64,000 nt of DNA, taken from Lachancea thermotolerans CBS 6340. Lineage: Eukaryota; Ascomycota; Saccharomycetes; Saccharomycetales; Saccharomycetaceae. The stretch's first letter is position 1. Every line of letters starts with the position of its first letter. Position numbers and translations under genes: made by a program. The DNA lies in NCBI RefSeq assembly GCF_000142805.1, contig NC_013080.1, positions 1,449,538-1,513,537 of the forward strand. The letters run 5' to 3'. Below are positions 29,001 to 36,721 of the stretch, piece after piece. A model generated the notes under the pieces. It was not told where the DNA came from. It did no database searches and worked only from the letters and a program-made list of their open reading frames with translations.

Positions 29001-29181
29001 ATAAAGAAGCAGACAGCTTTATATTGTCTGGAATATCTGCGGCAGATATAATGTCCAAGCATGCTCCTAGAAATCCAGGAGTCCCTCCTGCTATTTTAAG
29101 TTGGGATTCTGCCTCTGTACGGATACTATGGTCATGATTCAAAGTACCAGCGAAGCACTGCAACAATGTGTTCGGGTCCAT
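26047..29181 (-). CDS. NMD5: Importin-beta family karyopherin Nmd5 (Kap119)
   Basis: Nuclear import receptor of the importin-7/8 type; in yeast it carries Hog1, Crz1 and TFIIS among others. The 1044-aa product matches yeast Nmd5 (1048 aa). It begins with the importin-beta N-terminal domain (TLNHDHSIRTEAESQLKIA), which binds Ran-GTP, and continues as HEAT-type helical repeats. Near the C-terminus is an acidic loop (DWEDAGQFDDASDEDGENDE) typical of the group, and it ends with a conserved tail. Order next to XPT1 on the chromosome X track fits YJR132W. Sxm1 is the closest alternative, but synteny and the C-terminus favour Nmd5. Confidence 0.95.
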   Translation of the reverse strand: MDPNTLLQCFAGTLNHDHSIRTEAESQLKIAGGTPGFLGACLDIISAADIPDNIKLSASLYFKNKILYGWSGKKHGKNELLDFTVDNDEKPVVKDMLVKALVQSSIYSPNCIRLLQPALSTIVGEDYPQKRWDSLLDSSFGLMDSNDINSAHIGLLCLSEIFRTYRWKDNDSRQELEHIIVKFFPPLLEFATSNLLSEGRNVENAKVGDMVKLVLKIYKFVTYHDLPFTLQRPENFISWANFHVAIIQQSLPTQILASMDTESRKSFSWIKSKKWAYANMSRLFQRYASTSLSRKFAYDEFKTLYLQEFLPQLLQLFFQQIEQWSSKSLWLSDEAIYHILGYIEQTVIQKATWPLVKPHFTIILEHVIYPLLCPTEKTLETFESDPQEYIHRNLELWDDNYSPDFAALSLLSTCVTKRGKSTLVPTVQFVTEKLKQDLNDFNNSEKVIKAESSLRIISNILDRLFQKNSAFANEAEDILSSFVFPFFLSSQEFLKARVCEICSKLGDYQFRNEHILQTIYNGIISCFMQDSDCLPVELLAALALQAFIHVPQFQEPISANVVQMTQKLLRISNEIESDAISGVLQEFVECFSEQLQPFGIELMNDLVQQFLKLAIDLQDSSNFDINLITDKSDLPDDTDKQMAALGILSTAISILLSFENSHEIVKSLEQSFYPAAEFILKNQMEDFYGEVCEFLENSTFLLRDISPISWKVLELIGECNRKDESMVSFYLDDFMVAFNNYLVYGQDELKKNQFYSNILFEVYTKATVSDDNGLDEMVSIFELSQKLVLALGPQTPNEYIERFLGDALASIKSEAQHIKENISFSVSAFNVICACLTCYPLNTINILNASGALESFFSMWFEFFVPNYKRVYDIKLSAMALLALVNEVELQDLVSLSVANVLPKSSSMIVKLLTTFPHALKALEEKRKEYSSDTLQEGANIDWEDAGQFDDASDEDGENDEEYLEFLNKDLKFVEEETNGYEPAESFEDLEEDPLSGSVIDSINVYQVLKSVISALQGDQVKYQAFTSGLSPEDQQTFLQLVNL

Positions 29182-29260
29182 TTTATCGAGTAGCTGTCAA
29201 AAGGTCCCACTAAAGCCCAGTAGAAGGCGAGTACAATTAACAAAAATTCATCTCCTGGCA

Positions 29261-29297
29261 TGAGATGAGATGAGATGAGAGCCTGTAAAATTTTACA
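29261..29297 (+). promoter_or_regulatory. Tandem GATGAG (PAC-core) repeat and AT palindrome upstream of NMD5
   Basis: Four head-to-tail copies of ATGAG (29261-29280) give three overlapping GATGAG PAC cores. They are followed at 29284-29297 by the perfect 14-bp palindrome TGTAAAATTTTACA, whose centre is RRPE-like. The distance to the NMD5 start is 80-116 bp. The pairing copies the PAC/RRPE layout of ribosome-biogenesis genes; whether NMD5 is in that regulon is an inference. Confidence 0.6.
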
Positions 29298-29434
29298 AGC
29301 GATTCGTGTCACATAAAACGATTGTTGATAATCGGTGGTGCTAATGATGAAGACGAGAAGCGCGCCCACTTCCTTGAGAAACCGCCCTTTGCACTTGTAG
29401 AAGCGCTCGATGGGCACTTGAATGTATCATTCGC

Positions 29435-30307
29435 CTAATATATGAAGGGCTGAGAATAAACCTGTTCCTGGGTGACTTTGGTACTTAAAACACTTGACTT
29501 GGCAGGTGATGGCTGGTGAAAAGACATAGATTGGGACTCTGGCGTACCTACAAGACAGTTTTTTAGCTCCCTTTTCGAGAATGAAGAAGTTCGAGAGGTA
29601 CAATGTGACCTGCCGACGCTGTTTGTCAACTGAGGCGTCATCACCGCGATAGATAGGTCGATCGTTGACGTTTGAGCCGATGAAGGGGTCTCTGGGGGTT
29701 GGCTCTTTTTTAGCTTTGTTGAGTTCACCTCTGAAGACCTGCCTCTTCTAGAAAACTTTCGAAGCAGTCTTTCTAAGCTTACCGCATCGTCGCTAGAGTC
29801 TCGTACGCTATACGAGTCGTCAGACCCGTATTTAAAGTTTAGCGGCTTGCTTTTGAGCTTTTGGAACTGAAGAAGAGCTCTTTCGCGAGAATCGTACTTG
29901 GGGACAAAGCTCATAAACTTGCTTGTCTCATCGTCTTCCCCCTCAAGGTCAGCCTCTGCGTTGTCTTCGTCATGGGCCCTTGGCATTTTCCTTGAGCTCA
30001 GCATCTGGAGTAGAATTAGCATTAGATTGAACGCAAGAAGAGCTACTTGAGGGTTCACTCTGAGAAGCTCATTCTTCAAAAATACCAAAACGTCGTGCCA
30101 ACTCAACACCTGCCTAGCACAATGGCAGGTGTGCACCACATTTTCGAGTTCCACAGTAGTTGGAACAGCTGGCGAAAACTCTCCAGCTTGCCCGTGTGCC
30201 AGAAGCCATTCAGCACTCGGCATAAAGAACTGCGACAAAATGCCAGCTATTAAGGCGACCGGCGCTCCAAATAGAAGGCTATTCTGCAGTATCGATCGGT
30301 TATGCAT
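29435..30307 (-). CDS. NVJ1: Nucleus-vacuole junction protein Nvj1
   Basis: Outer nuclear membrane protein that binds vacuolar Vac8 to form nucleus-vacuole junctions, used in piecemeal microautophagy of the nucleus. The 290-aa product (yeast 321 aa) has an N-terminal hydrophobic segment, a second membrane segment (ALLAFNLMLILLQML, about residues 92-106), and then a polar serine-rich tail. Two parts align with yeast Nvj1: ERALLQFQK in the middle and the extreme C-terminus EQVYSQPFIY, the Vac8-binding region. Fast-evolving, but the C-terminus plus its place between UTP9 and MDM31 (YHR195W) make the call good. Confidence 0.9.
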   Translation of the reverse strand: MHNRSILQNSLLFGAPVALIAGILSQFFMPSAEWLLAHGQAGEFSPAVPTTVELENVVHTCHCARQVLSWHDVLVFLKNELLRVNPQVALLAFNLMLILLQMLSSRKMPRAHDEDNAEADLEGEDDETSKFMSFVPKYDSRERALLQFQKLKSKPLNFKYGSDDSYSVRDSSDDAVSLERLLRKFSRRGRSSEVNSTKLKKSQPPETPSSAQTSTIDLSIAVMTPQLTNSVGRSHCTSRTSSFSKRELKNCLVGTPESQSMSFHQPSPAKSSVLSTKVTQEQVYSQPFIY

Positions 30308-30492
30308 CCCCGTCGCACTATCGTGCTGTTTTGTACCTACTGTCTTCGTTCTTGTTAATACCTTTGCGTCGTAAAGAAGCCTACACGAGCGGCGCTGCCT
30401 TGGCCTTCAGGAGGTCATATTTCACGAACGATTTATGTAATCGAACACCTGGAGTGCGGGGCGCTTGTTGGATGTTAGCATTGGCAAGATTG

Positions 30493-32289
30493 TCAAGCGA
30501 TGGACCCTAAGCTCATCAGGACTAGCTGTATTAACACTTGCAACGACCAAAATCCGATTCTTTTCAGACGTAGATGTTTTCTATTATCATCCGCTGCGTA
30601 CTCGGCAAAAGCGTCGTAAACTTCAAGACTTAAGTCGTCCATAAGAGCACTATCGTAGAGCGTCCAAGAACCCTCAAAATCTGATATATCTTTGACAACT
30701 CGGCACCTGATAGGGATGTATGTCCTTCTGGAGTTGATGTAGCCAACAATAGGCCTGATTAGTGCACTGTTTATGTAGCTGAGATCGTTTGTGAACAGTG
30801 GTACTTCTGCGGTAACGTTGTGGAGCCGCAAAAAAAAGTCCATTATGAAGTACCGTTGAGGATCAATATCGTTTCGCTCAGGCAGTTGAAATTGTTCTGG
30901 AAGGATTATTGACGAATGACGTTTGGCTTCTTTGAAAAGCCGCTGTCCGATGACTGAAAACATTTCGCTCAGCTGTAAGGCATCTGGATCTTCGTCAGGA
31001 AGCAAAATGTCACCAACCATGTCAACTTGTCCCTCCCGAATCCACCCAAAGGGGCCTTTCACACCCGCATTCAGGTGGTCAATGCTTAAGTTGTCGACAC
31101 GCATGCGAGTGACCTTCTTCCATGGAGAAGGATTTAACGGGGAATCATCGACCTTATATTTTTTGTGGATGGAGAACAGCGAGTTGTCGTAGGTTCCGCT
31201 GATATTATTGGCATTCATAAAGTCGAAAAACAGCCAATGCTTTCGCAACTGTGGCAGCTCACAATTGAAAAAACTCACCTGGAATGGTCTGAACCCATTA
31301 GGCTGGTAAAGAGTAAATAAGACATCGTTCATCTCAAATCTCGATATCTCGAAGTCGCCAGGTTGATGAATATTCAAATAATTTTTTGGATCATCGTCTT
31401 CTTTCCAAAAGACGTGGGTCCTATCCACCACTCCACGTAGCCCATTGATAGTGACTTCATCCAAAATTCCCCTTCCGTTGATCCACTTACTAAAGCTCAA
31501 AGATATCTCGACCTGATCCATTGTAAGATCAAATTGCGCGTAGTTTCCATCGTCAAAATCTTCCCTGCTGACTAAGAGTCTTTCGCTAATCGCCAGCTTA
31601 GCTCTTTCTGCAGCTTCATTCTGTGACCCCTTTGTAAAGCTCTGTGTAAGTTTGGGCCTGCGCGATACGAACACCTTGTTGAAGCAAATCTTCCCAGATG
31701 ACCAATCAGGAACAATAGCACTTTCGAACACAACAGAAAGAGCACTATTTTTTGTCAGAAGGTTGCCAACTTGTGTGGCTACATATTCCTGAGCAAGCAC
31801 TGTATTCATCAAGTATATTATTAACGACGCAAACGTCGTGGTCCCTAAAATTATAAGGATAACATTGCTGACTAGGACCCAAGAAATGAAAGCACTGATG
31901 TCATCTGAGTTGAACGGCTTCATTGAGCGCGTAAGCGTCCATTTCAAATTAATCTTCAACTTTTGTAAAATTCCAGTAGTCTGAACTAGTAAGCGATCTC
32001 GCTCAGTGATGAATTTGAAGTGTGATTTGCCTTGCTCACCGCCTTTGTGAAGTGATTGGTTTGGAAGAGCTGTATTTGTTTCTCGGGGCGTCTTTTTGTT
32101 CTCATGATCGCCGCCTTCCCTAACATGATGGCTATTCCACCTTGCGTGCCGCAGCGTTGATGAGCGCGCCTGGACGTAATATAGCCCAGCATATGAAGGA
32201 ACAAAAGGCGATACTGCTCTTTGATGCGCGATACCGGTGTATACTTTATATTTTAATAACAGGTTCGGCAGCGTCTTGAGCCTTTGCAT
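30493..32289 (-). CDS. MDM31: Mitochondrial inner-membrane protein Mdm31
   Basis: Inner-membrane protein required, with Mdm32, for mitochondrial morphology, nucleoid stability and lipid (cardiolipin) homeostasis. With ATG 32289 the product is 598 aa (yeast 579 aa), beginning with a basic presequence (MQRLKTLPNLLLKYKV). Conserved blocks are LLVQTTGILQKLK, a membrane segment after DDISAFISWVL, VVFESAIVPDWSSGKI, FVSRRPKLTQSFTKGSQ and HLNAGVKGPFGWI, plus a C-terminal hydrophobic segment. The frame extends 33 codons upstream to an ATG at 32388, but that extension is not presequence-like, so the inner ATG is preferred. Next to NVJ1 as YHR194W. Confidence 0.95.
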   Translation of the reverse strand: MQRLKTLPNLLLKYKVYTGIAHQRAVSPFVPSYAGLYYVQARSSTLRHARWNSHHVREGGDHENKKTPRETNTALPNQSLHKGGEQGKSHFKFITERDRLLVQTTGILQKLKINLKWTLTRSMKPFNSDDISAFISWVLVSNVILIILGTTTFASLIIYLMNTVLAQEYVATQVGNLLTKNSALSVVFESAIVPDWSSGKICFNKVFVSRRPKLTQSFTKGSQNEAAERAKLAISERLLVSREDFDDGNYAQFDLTMDQVEISLSFSKWINGRGILDEVTINGLRGVVDRTHVFWKEDDDPKNYLNIHQPGDFEISRFEMNDVLFTLYQPNGFRPFQVSFFNCELPQLRKHWLFFDFMNANNISGTYDNSLFSIHKKYKVDDSPLNPSPWKKVTRMRVDNLSIDHLNAGVKGPFGWIREGQVDMVGDILLPDEDPDALQLSEMFSVIGQRLFKEAKRHSSIILPEQFQLPERNDIDPQRYFIMDFFLRLHNVTAEVPLFTNDLSYINSALIRPIVGYINSRRTYIPIRCRVVKDISDFEGSWTLYDSALMDDLSLEVYDAFAEYAADDNRKHLRLKRIGFWSLQVLIQLVLMSLGSIA

Positions 32290-32554
32290 TGAGGTCCGCT
32301 TGCCAATGGTCTGCGTTGAAATTGCGTTCACTATCCCGTATATTTTCTGAAGTTGGCAATCTAACAATTTCAAAGAAATTACGAACACAAGTCCAAAAGG
32401 TCATAAATACAAGCACGCCCAATTCAAGCTGTGTTGTTTTCGATAGACAGCTTAGTACGGCTGCTCATTCCAGTTCATTGACTGTCCACTTCTTTTACAA
32501 AGATTTTGTCATACTAGCATTTGATGCCATTATGTTAGTACGATTTCATCAAAA

Positions 32555-32645
32555 GCGGATTTAGCTCAGATGGGAGAGCGCCAGACTGAAGATAACTTTG
32601 GTCACTGAAATCTGGAGGTCCTGTGTTCGATCCACAGAATTCGCA
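32555..32645 (+). tRNA. tRNA-Phe (anticodon GAA) with 18-nt intron
   Basis: A 91-nt gene; the mature tRNA is 73 nt. The acceptor stem pairs GCGGATT with AATTCGC, the D arm is TAGCTCAGATGGGAGAGC, the anticodon GAA sits in CTGAAG and the T arm has TGTTCGATCC. The intron is 32592-32609, placed one base after the anticodon as in all nuclear tRNA introns and the same length class as the S. cerevisiae tRNA-Phe intron. A run of T (32650-32657) follows as Pol III terminator. Confidence 0.97.
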
Positions 32646-32916
32646 TTGATTTTTTTTTGAAAAATACTCACTTGGGTCACTAGATCCATGACATATCGCA
32701 AAACTTTTCTGGGCCTTAAGTCAGCCAAAGATGCGCAGGGAGGCACACTTAAACCTTAGAAGAAAAAGCTTTGAGCATTTATGTATCACCTTGTACGTTT
32801 ATTAAAATTTTTCCTGCAATGCTTCAACAAAAGACTAGTTCTATATTGAAATCTTTGGCTCAGTTCATCGCACATTTACTGGAAACGTAGAACGCAATTC
32901 AATCTTAAATTAAACC

Positions 32917-33447
32917 ATGTCCGAAATTCCAGAAAACTCCAACGTGTCGATCTTTAGCAAGAACGAGAAAAAGGCCAGAGAGGCCATTTTGAAGTTGGGC
33001 TTGAAGCAAGTCCCAGGTATTTCTCGTGTTACCTTCAGAAAGAAAAACAACCAAATTTTCGCCATTGAGAGACCAGAGGTCTACAGATCCCACGGTGGCA
33101 ACTTTGTTGTCTTCGGCGAGGCCAAGGTTGACGACTTCCCACAGAGACTTGCCAAGGCACAGCAGGAGGCCCAGCTAGCTGGCCCTGGCGTTGCCGCGGC
33201 TGGTGCTGACGCGATCTCCAAGGACCCTCAGTCGATCCAAGCTGACATGGAGGCCGCTGCCGCTGCCAACGAGAACAAGGTTGCTGAGGTTGAGGAAGAG
33301 AGCTCGGGCCCCGTCGATGAAACTGGACTCAACCAGGACGACATCGAACTGGTCATGCAACAGGCTAATGTTCCAAGACAAAAGGCTGCCAAGGCTTTGC
33401 GCGAGCATAACTCTGACATCGTGAATGCCATCATGTCTTTGTCTTAA
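32917..33447 (+). CDS. EGD2: Nascent polypeptide-associated complex alpha subunit
   Basis: Alpha-NAC, which with Egd1 binds ribosomes near the exit tunnel and shields nascent chains. The 176-aa product (yeast 174 aa) has the NAC beta-barrel domain at about residues 15-80 (KLGLKQVPGISRVTFRKKNN, FVVFGEAKVDD), an acidic/alanine-rich linker, and a C-terminal UBA domain at about 137-176 (IELVMQQANVPRQKAAKAL). Base composition is more GC-rich and codon use more biased than neighbours, as expected of a highly expressed gene. Position next to LNP1 matches YHR193C/YHR192W. Confidence 0.97.
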   Translation: MSEIPENSNVSIFSKNEKKAREAILKLGLKQVPGISRVTFRKKNNQIFAIERPEVYRSHGGNFVVFGEAKVDDFPQRLAKAQQEAQLAGPGVAAAGADAISKDPQSIQADMEAAAAANENKVAEVEEESSGPVDETGLNQDDIELVMQQANVPRQKAAKALREHNSDIVNAIMSLS

Positions 33448-33465
33448 ACAATTTTGCTTAACTTT

Positions 33466-34281
33466 TTACATAGTTTTATTTGCTGAGGATGTTACAGACA
33501 ATTCATCTTTGCTTTCTTCATTATCATGGGAATCGCCATCTGGGGTATCGAATTTCCAGCCACAGAATGGGCAGACATAATGCAGCTGGGTCCCACCAAT
33601 GCTGTAACTTCCTGCATGCTTGCCGCACTCGCTGCACACTATAGGCTTCATCTGCGAGTTTAGCTTCAGGTCGCCTCCAGAAATTACGTCCAGTACCTTG
33701 TCAAACCACTTTTCCCTCTGGACTTGTGATTCTTGCGTATTTTCATGGCTCTTAAAGCCCTCCAGCTCTCTCTGTAGCTTACTGAGCTCTTCGTGCTTAC
33801 TTCTCACTTCTTCGTCCATTAAAGTTACAGCGTCCTCTGCCTGATGCTCACCAGAAGAGAATCGTTGTATCAATGAATTTGTAGAATAAAAGTGCGTCTT
33901 CTGCTTGAGAGCCTCCAGCTTATCTTGGTGTTCTGCCCTCAGCTTATCGAGCTTACGAACAGTTCTTTGTGCGGAGTATTCGAACCACTTATTTAAGGTC
34001 CACTTTAGTAGGACGAAGGCCGCGACTGAGGCAACCAGGATAGCTAATATGAAATGTTTGTCACTTAGGCGCAAGTATGAGGCAGCGGTAAATACAGCAA
34101 GTGCACTTGATCCGTATAAATTCATGTATCCTTGCCATTTAGACCTTGTGGCATCCTTCTTTTTCAAGGCCACGTCCAACTGGTGGATCTTTGAAGTTAT
34201 GGTGGCCAATTGCTGGGTATACCGTTTAATCAAAGTCTCTTGAGACTGACCACGAATGAGATCCTTAACTTTACTAAACAT
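33466..34281 (-). CDS. LNP1: ER three-way-junction protein lunapark
   Basis: Membrane protein that stabilises three-way junctions of the tubular ER, opposing Sey1. The 271-aa product (yeast 278 aa) has a short N-terminal coiled coil (residues 15-48), two membrane segments at about 51-70 and 77-95 that make a hairpin, a second coiled coil, and a C4 zinc finger with C216, C219, C237 and C240 (CSEC and CPFC). The acidic tail follows. The 3' end is 18 bp from that of convergent EGD2. Fits YHR192W. Confidence 0.95.
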   Translation of the reverse strand: MFSKVKDLIRGQSQETLIKRYTQQLATITSKIHQLDVALKKKDATRSKWQGYMNLYGSSALAVFTAASYLRLSDKHFILAILVASVAAFVLLKWTLNKWFEYSAQRTVRKLDKLRAEHQDKLEALKQKTHFYSTNSLIQRFSSGEHQAEDAVTLMDEEVRSKHEELSKLQRELEGFKSHENTQESQVQREKWFDKVLDVISGGDLKLNSQMKPIVCSECGKHAGSYSIGGTQLHYVCPFCGWKFDTPDGDSHDNEESKDELSVTSSANKTM

Positions 34282-34389
34282 GTTTTTGATTTGTACTTAT
34301 TTTCGTTTGTTTCTTGAAATTAGTTGAGTGTATCATGTTAGCTAATTCATATTTCAAAAACAGTTCATCTCTTGGTAAGGAATATAGTA

Positions 34390-34779
34390 ATGCCTGCCGT
34401 TGAAATATCAGTCTCTAAGCTTGGCAGTCTCTTTCAAGAAGAAGGCAAGATTTCGGTTTATACACGACTAGGCAATACTCTCCTAGAGATCCAAGGTGAG
34501 CTAGAACACCCGCTAGAAGTACCTCAAGGAAATACGAACGGTAAATTCACGAAGTATCGAGGTGAGGACATTGTTAGATTTGGACTGCTCTCTGTTGATG
34601 AAGATCAAAAGAGGGCCACGTTGTTTGTTGGGGAGAAACAAAGACTGCTAGGCACGATTGTTAAACTGGAGACACCATTGGGTTTGCTTAAATTTGATCA
34701 TGAATCGGTATCAGTGGAACTTCAAGACATTATAAGGTACAAGATAATTTTCAAAGATCGGCCCTTGCCGGTTATGTAG
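34390..34779 (+). CDS. CTF8: Cohesion and alternative clamp-loader subunit Ctf8
   Basis: Subunit of the Ctf18-Dcc1-Ctf8 RFC-like complex, which loads PCNA and supports sister-chromatid cohesion. The product is 129 aa; yeast Ctf8 is 133 aa. Conserved pieces are LLEIQGELE, VRFGLL, ATLFVGEKQRLLGTIVKL and the C-terminus YKIIFKDRPLPVM, almost the same as in yeast (YKVIFKDRPLPIM). The frame opens at a TTG (34372); ATG 34390 aligns with the yeast start. Divergent from LNP1 as YHR191C/YHR192W; here the chromosome VIII track ends. Confidence 0.96.
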   Translation: MPAVEISVSKLGSLFQEEGKISVYTRLGNTLLEIQGELEHPLEVPQGNTNGKFTKYRGEDIVRFGLLSVDEDQKRATLFVGEKQRLLGTIVKLETPLGLLKFDHESVSVELQDIIRYKIIFKDRPLPVM

Positions 34780-34834
34780 AAACTGGGTACTTCATTGAAC
34801 TATAAAACACACAGTCCTGAGCTCTGTTCTTATT

Positions 34835-36466
34835 CTACAGATGCCACCCAGTGACTAGGTTATGCGCTTTGAGATTCTGTTCGGGTATGACTGGAAAAGG
34901 GTGTGCCTCTGTGTTGAAAACCAAACCAGTCAAGTCGACGTCATCCTGAAATAATAAATGGAGGTATTTCAACGTTTCTGCGAGCCAGAAACTTTCCATG
35001 TTGTCACCTTTAGAAGGCGGTTCTGAAAGCACATTTGTGATCGAAGTATAAGCGCACTCAGTGTCAGATTTCTTGCAGTTTACACCCGAGTGCCGCCTGA
35101 AAGACTGAAAAATTTCCCATCCCCAGTCCCTGTATTTTTGCTCTTTGGTTAAATGATACAGAAACATAATGGATTCAACAGTTTCAGGCCTCTGTAAGTT
35201 ATGAGAGTCAGCCGGCTTGATGAAAAAGTCGCCATCTGCAGATTGCCAAGCGCCTACGATTCCGCTTGCGTATTTATCGTTGAACACAACAATTTCGGGG
35301 GCTAACCCAGACGGAACTTGATGATACATTTGATAACAAGTGTAAGTAAGCTCCTGTGCCAAAGTCCAATCTTCCTCTCGTTTCTGATCCCAAAACTGCT
35401 GGTTGCGAGCCTCCGAAATTGGTAGGCCTTCAGTAGCTCCCATGGCTAACAGTCCTCCCATGAAACATACAAGGTGGTCCATTTTAGAGGACAGCGGCCC
35501 AGAAAGTCCGCGTTCCTTTTCGCCAATATAAGTAAGCCCACTTGGGTTGGACTTAGATAATAAGTTTTCTTTTATTCCTTCGACTGATACACGATATAGG
35601 TCGTAGTAAATTCTTTCGTGCGTTTGGAGGTACTGCTTGAGTAAGTACTCGTAAAACGAATCGCCTCGAGAGCCTAGCCTTATGTTAGATCCTCTGAAGG
35701 TTCCGGTATCAGGATATGTGTAAATTGACACTAGTCCTTTATATTTCTTGATCAGATCATTCTGTTCATATAGGGGCTTATAGGCTTTCTCTACAGCTTT
35801 CCAGTACCTGTTATCAGCTGTAATTGCGCTCAAGTATTTGAATTCTAATTGCAGGGTTGTGAATTCAGCTGTTGAGGATGCACCCTCATCGACATGATTC
35901 TTTTGCGAAGCGCCAGTATGCAAGTTGATGCTTGAGTACGGAATTCCAGTTGAAGTGTTAAACGCTGGAAGCATTCGGTCCGCCAGGTCTTTTGCTTTGT
36001 TCAGATAAACAGTAGGATCTCCGAGCAAGAGTTCATTCGAGAGATAGTACGCAGAAAGAAGCCCACCTAACATGCGGATGGTTGTTTCGAAAAGAGAGAC
36101 ACTCGCATCGATGTCATAATCAAGATCCCTGGTTACCCAACTTTCGACTTTTACGAGTTCGTGTTTGAACAAATTCTTGTTCGAAGAACTCGTAGTGGAA
36201 TTGTACATGAGAAGCATTGTATCAATGGAGTCAATGATAATCCAGCCCAAAGGTTTCGCCTTTGACCCATACATGTTAGAGGTAGTTTTGGATAGCGGTC
36301 CGTAGATGTCGGCATCCCACCCGTGAGCTGCATAGCCTTTCCATGCTTGTAGGAAAGTCGCCTCGATTTCTGTCCTCTTATAGGACGATGACTGTAGGCT
36401 ATAGTATAAAAACAGGAGATAAGCCGCTATTGCTATACTCGCACCTATCCCTTTGAAAAGAACCAT
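34835..36466 (-). CDS. MNS1: ER alpha-1,2-mannosidase (GH47)
   Basis: Trims one mannose from Man9GlcNAc2 on N-glycoproteins in the ER, a quality-control step. The 543-aa product (yeast 549 aa) is a type II membrane protein: short N-terminus, signal anchor at about residues 7-24 (ASIAIAAYLLFLYYSLQ), then the GH47 barrel. Visible family features are AAHGWDADIYGPLSKT, the disulfide cysteines in DHLVCFMGG and LTYTCYQMYH, RPETVESIMFLYHLT with a catalytic Glu, and TEAHPFPV near the end, whose Thr binds calcium. Next to STR2 on the chromosome X track (YJR131W). Confidence 0.96.
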   Translation of the reverse strand: MVLFKGIGASIAIAAYLLFLYYSLQSSSYKRTEIEATFLQAWKGYAAHGWDADIYGPLSKTTSNMYGSKAKPLGWIIIDSIDTMLLMYNSTTSSSNKNLFKHELVKVESWVTRDLDYDIDASVSLFETTIRMLGGLLSAYYLSNELLLGDPTVYLNKAKDLADRMLPAFNTSTGIPYSSINLHTGASQKNHVDEGASSTAEFTTLQLEFKYLSAITADNRYWKAVEKAYKPLYEQNDLIKKYKGLVSIYTYPDTGTFRGSNIRLGSRGDSFYEYLLKQYLQTHERIYYDLYRVSVEGIKENLLSKSNPSGLTYIGEKERGLSGPLSSKMDHLVCFMGGLLAMGATEGLPISEARNQQFWDQKREEDWTLAQELTYTCYQMYHQVPSGLAPEIVVFNDKYASGIVGAWQSADGDFFIKPADSHNLQRPETVESIMFLYHLTKEQKYRDWGWEIFQSFRRHSGVNCKKSDTECAYTSITNVLSEPPSKGDNMESFWLAETLKYLHLLFQDDVDLTGLVFNTEAHPFPVIPEQNLKAHNLVTGWHL

Positions 36467-36721
36467 TGTTATATCTTAAGGCAGAAAGTTTGACAGTTTT
36501 GGAACCATTCGGTTGCACTCGCAGAGAAAGTTAGGGTAGTTGAAAATTTTTCAAGTCTTTGTCTTCTCACGGTTTCGGGCAAGCTCTCGCGGCTTGTTCC
36601 CTGACTATTTCGCTGTCGTGGATCTAGAGATGTTCTGAGGATTTGAGTTTGCAAGAAGACACTTTTTTTCAAGCATTTAAAGATTAACTAGTTGATGACT
36701 GAGTAGGCTGCCAGCAGACTA

